In this document: positions 35,413 through 36,948 of the stretch, piece after piece
Position numbering within the stretch: position 1 is the stretch's first letter
Layout: each line of letters opens with the position of its first letter
NCBI GenBank assembly: GCA_031297485.1
Contig: JAISYE010000026.1
Span: forward strand, 1 to 36,948
DNA length: 36,948 bases
Direction: 5' to 3'
DNA from: Clostridiales bacterium
GTDB lineage: Bacteria > Bacillota > Clostridia > Lachnospirales > JAISYE01
Notes under the pieces: model-generated
Told to the model about the DNA's origin: nothing
Databases searched by the model: none
What the model saw: the letters and a program-made list of their open reading frames with translations, nothing else
Position numbers and translations under genes: made by a program

Positions 35413-36183
35413 ATGTCTCTTAAGGTCGCCTTGGGAATGTACACTGTTCGGCAATCCGTTGAAAAGGATATGCCGGCCGCTTTTGCCGCCTTGCGGAGGA
35501 TGGGTTATACCGGCATAGAATTTTACGGGGAGCCTGAATTTGATATTGACCTTGTAAACCATTCCATTCAAACCTCCGGGTTAGAACTGACCAGCTGGCA
35601 TGTGGAGTGGCGCAATTTACAGCCGGATACCTTTCAGGCAACGGCTGAATACCTTGAAAAGGTGCGTTGTCCGATAGCCGTGGTCCCGTGCCTGGGAGGC
35701 AAATGGAACGTAAATCATACGCCCGACCAGGAATGTCGGGCAATATGGGAAGGTTATATTGCCGGGCTGAACGGGATTAACCAACAGTTGCGCCCGCTGG
35801 GCTTACGGATGGGTTATCATAACCATGAGCATGAGTTCCTGCTGAAGTATGACGGCAAAACGGTCTTTGACATTCTCTTTGAAGGTTTGCATCCGGATAT
35901 TATAATGGAATTAGACACCGGAAACTGCATTGAGGGAGGATACGACCCTGCCGCGATTATCAAAAAGCACGGGGGCAGGGATATCCTGCTGCATTTGAAA
36001 CCCTACTCGCGCCGCCTTGGGTTCCAGACGGCCTTGGGGGACGAGAATGACGAGAACGACTGGAGAGCCATTCTCGCCGCTGTTCCAAAAGAGCCGCGGC
36101 TTATTGTGGAAAGCGAAAACTCCTTGCTGCCGGAAATGGAAAACGCGCGGCAGTGCTTGGAGGCTTTGCGGGCCTTTCTGTAA
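35413..36183 (+). CDS. Sugar phosphate isomerase/epimerase
   Basis: ALGMYTVRQSVEKDMPAAFAALRRMGYTGIEFYG, GYHNHEHEF, MELDTGNCIEGG, IVESE. Confidence 0.9.
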   Translation: MSLKVALGMYTVRQSVEKDMPAAFAALRRMGYTGIEFYGEPEFDIDLVNHSIQTSGLELTSWHVEWRNLQPDTFQATAEYLEKVRCPIAVVPCLGGKWNVNHTPDQECRAIWEGYIAGLNGINQQLRPLGLRMGYHNHEHEFLLKYDGKTVFDILFEGLHPDIIMELDTGNCIEGGYDPAAIIKKHGGRDILLHLKPYSRRLGFQTALGDENDENDWRAILAAVPKEPRLIVESENSLLPEMENARQCLEALRAFL

Positions 36184-36201
36184 AATTTAAAAAGGACAAA
36201 A

Positions 36202-36258
36202 AACTCCCTCTTTGTTGTGATAGCATTCGTTATGACAGCAACCGGGGAGTTTTGTTAT
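36202..36258 (+). terminator. Candidate terminator/stem-loop after the isomerase gene
   Basis: AAAACTCCC ... GGGGAGTTTTGTT. Confidence 0.5.
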
Positions 36259-36362
36259 ACTTAAGGAATAAAGAAAGACTAAACCTCCAAACTCGGAAAT
36301 TGCTTTGAGAGAACTGCGTCGTCATTGTAAATTTACTTTGGGACTTTATTGTTCAACCATTT

Positions 36363-36514
36363 CTAGTGGTGTATCCAGCAATATTTTAAATGAGAAATAA
36401 ATGTTTTTGGCCGATAGTTTTAACCGCAAATACCACAGAGCGGCGGGCGAACCTAACGGTGATTTGTCCGTTGGTTTGCCCCTACTATGATTTATAAGCG
36501 GATACACCACTAGG
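36363..36514 (+). repeat. MITE-like repeat family B, copy 3 (complete)
   Basis: CTAGTGGTGTATCCAGCAATATTTTAAAtGAGAAATAAATG ... ACTATGATTTATAAGCGGATACACCACTAG. Confidence 0.88.
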
Positions 36515-36622
36515 ATGTGTTTGAAAACTTGATTCCAGCGCGAAGCGTCGAGCAAGCTCGACTATCATTGCAGCGGTTTTATTCGAAATTTCGCGCTTTA
36601 AGGAATTTTCAAACACGCCTTA
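36511..36622 (+). repeat. MITE-like repeat family A, copy 7 (one hairpin arm missing)
   Basis: CTAGGATGTGTTTGAAAACTTGATTCCAGCGCGAAGCGTCGAGCAAGCTCGACTATC...TTTTCAAACACGCCTTA. Confidence 0.85.
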
Positions 36623-36753
36623 AGTGAGATTATTATAACAAATTCGTCGAGCAAGTTCGACTGTCTATTGCAAAGCTGAACCACGCTTGATATAATTATA
36701 CGTGACAGACACACACAGCTAGTCGAGCGCAGCTCGACGAAGGAGGCGCACTG

Positions 36754-36948
36754 TTGTCAAAAAGAACTAATCAGATATTCGATAAAGCGATTAAACGGAT
36801 ATTGGGGCTGTCGCATCCGGCAGTTGTAGATTTGTTTAACGGGCTGTTTGATAAAAACTTCCCGCTGAACAGTCGGGTCACGTACCACGAAACGGAAACA
36901 GTCAGCGACACCGGCCGCACTATTGCCGACCCAATTATAAACCTCACC
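36754..36948 (+). CDS. Rpn-family / PD-(D/E)XK nuclease-type protein, N-terminal part (runs off the window)
   Basis: TTG start after AGGAGG. Translation LSKRTNQIFDKAIKRILGLSHPAVVDLFNGLFDKNFPLNSRVTYHETETVSDTGRTIADPIINLT resembles the N-terminus of this family. Confidence 0.65.
   Translation, partial: MSKRTNQIFDKAIKRILGLSHPAVVDLFNGLFDKNFPLNSRVTYHETETVSDTGRTIADPIINLT

Noticed and set aside
1-36948. rRNA or tRNA genes
   Set aside because: No tRNA-like cloverleaf or conserved rRNA segments noticed. A tRNAscan/Rfam run would be needed to be certain.

Overview
The window looks like part of a spore-forming Firmicutes (Clostridia-type) genome. From left to right it contains: a class B-like sortase and a small-multidrug-export-type membrane protein (minus strand); an ABC ATPase / CARDB-like surface protein / MacB-like permease operon followed by a class I mannose-6-phosphate isomerase; an OmpR-type response regulator split by a G11/C11 homopolymer; a PepD-type dipeptidase; the germination protease Gpr; a GH-like protein coupled to an orphan glycyl-radical activase; an Asp23-nusB-xseA-xseB-ispA-YuiD/PAP2-dxs-nadK housekeeping run; and a large divergent carbohydrate-catabolism locus (deoC, OYE, two zinc-MDRs, two sugar isomerases, FGGY and BadF kinases, GH4, VOC, ThuA, solute-binding lipoprotein). 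The right edge holds the start of an Rpn/PD-(D/E)XK-type gene. Intergenic space is densely populated by at least five families of short non-autonomous repeats (MITE/REP-like). Some sit edge to edge sharing CTAG, and some supply stop codons or C-termini to genes. The items most worth following up are: (i) a 34-35 nt dispersed element that looks like a solitary type I-C CRISPR repeat with stem covariation; (ii) a promoter-driven structured RNA candidate upstream of gpr; (iii) a poly-G/C switch in a response regulator, with a second poly-C tract in the solute-binding lipoprotein; (iv) a hairpin module shared between otherwise unrelated repeat families. All assignments come from reading the sequence by eye; no database search was run.
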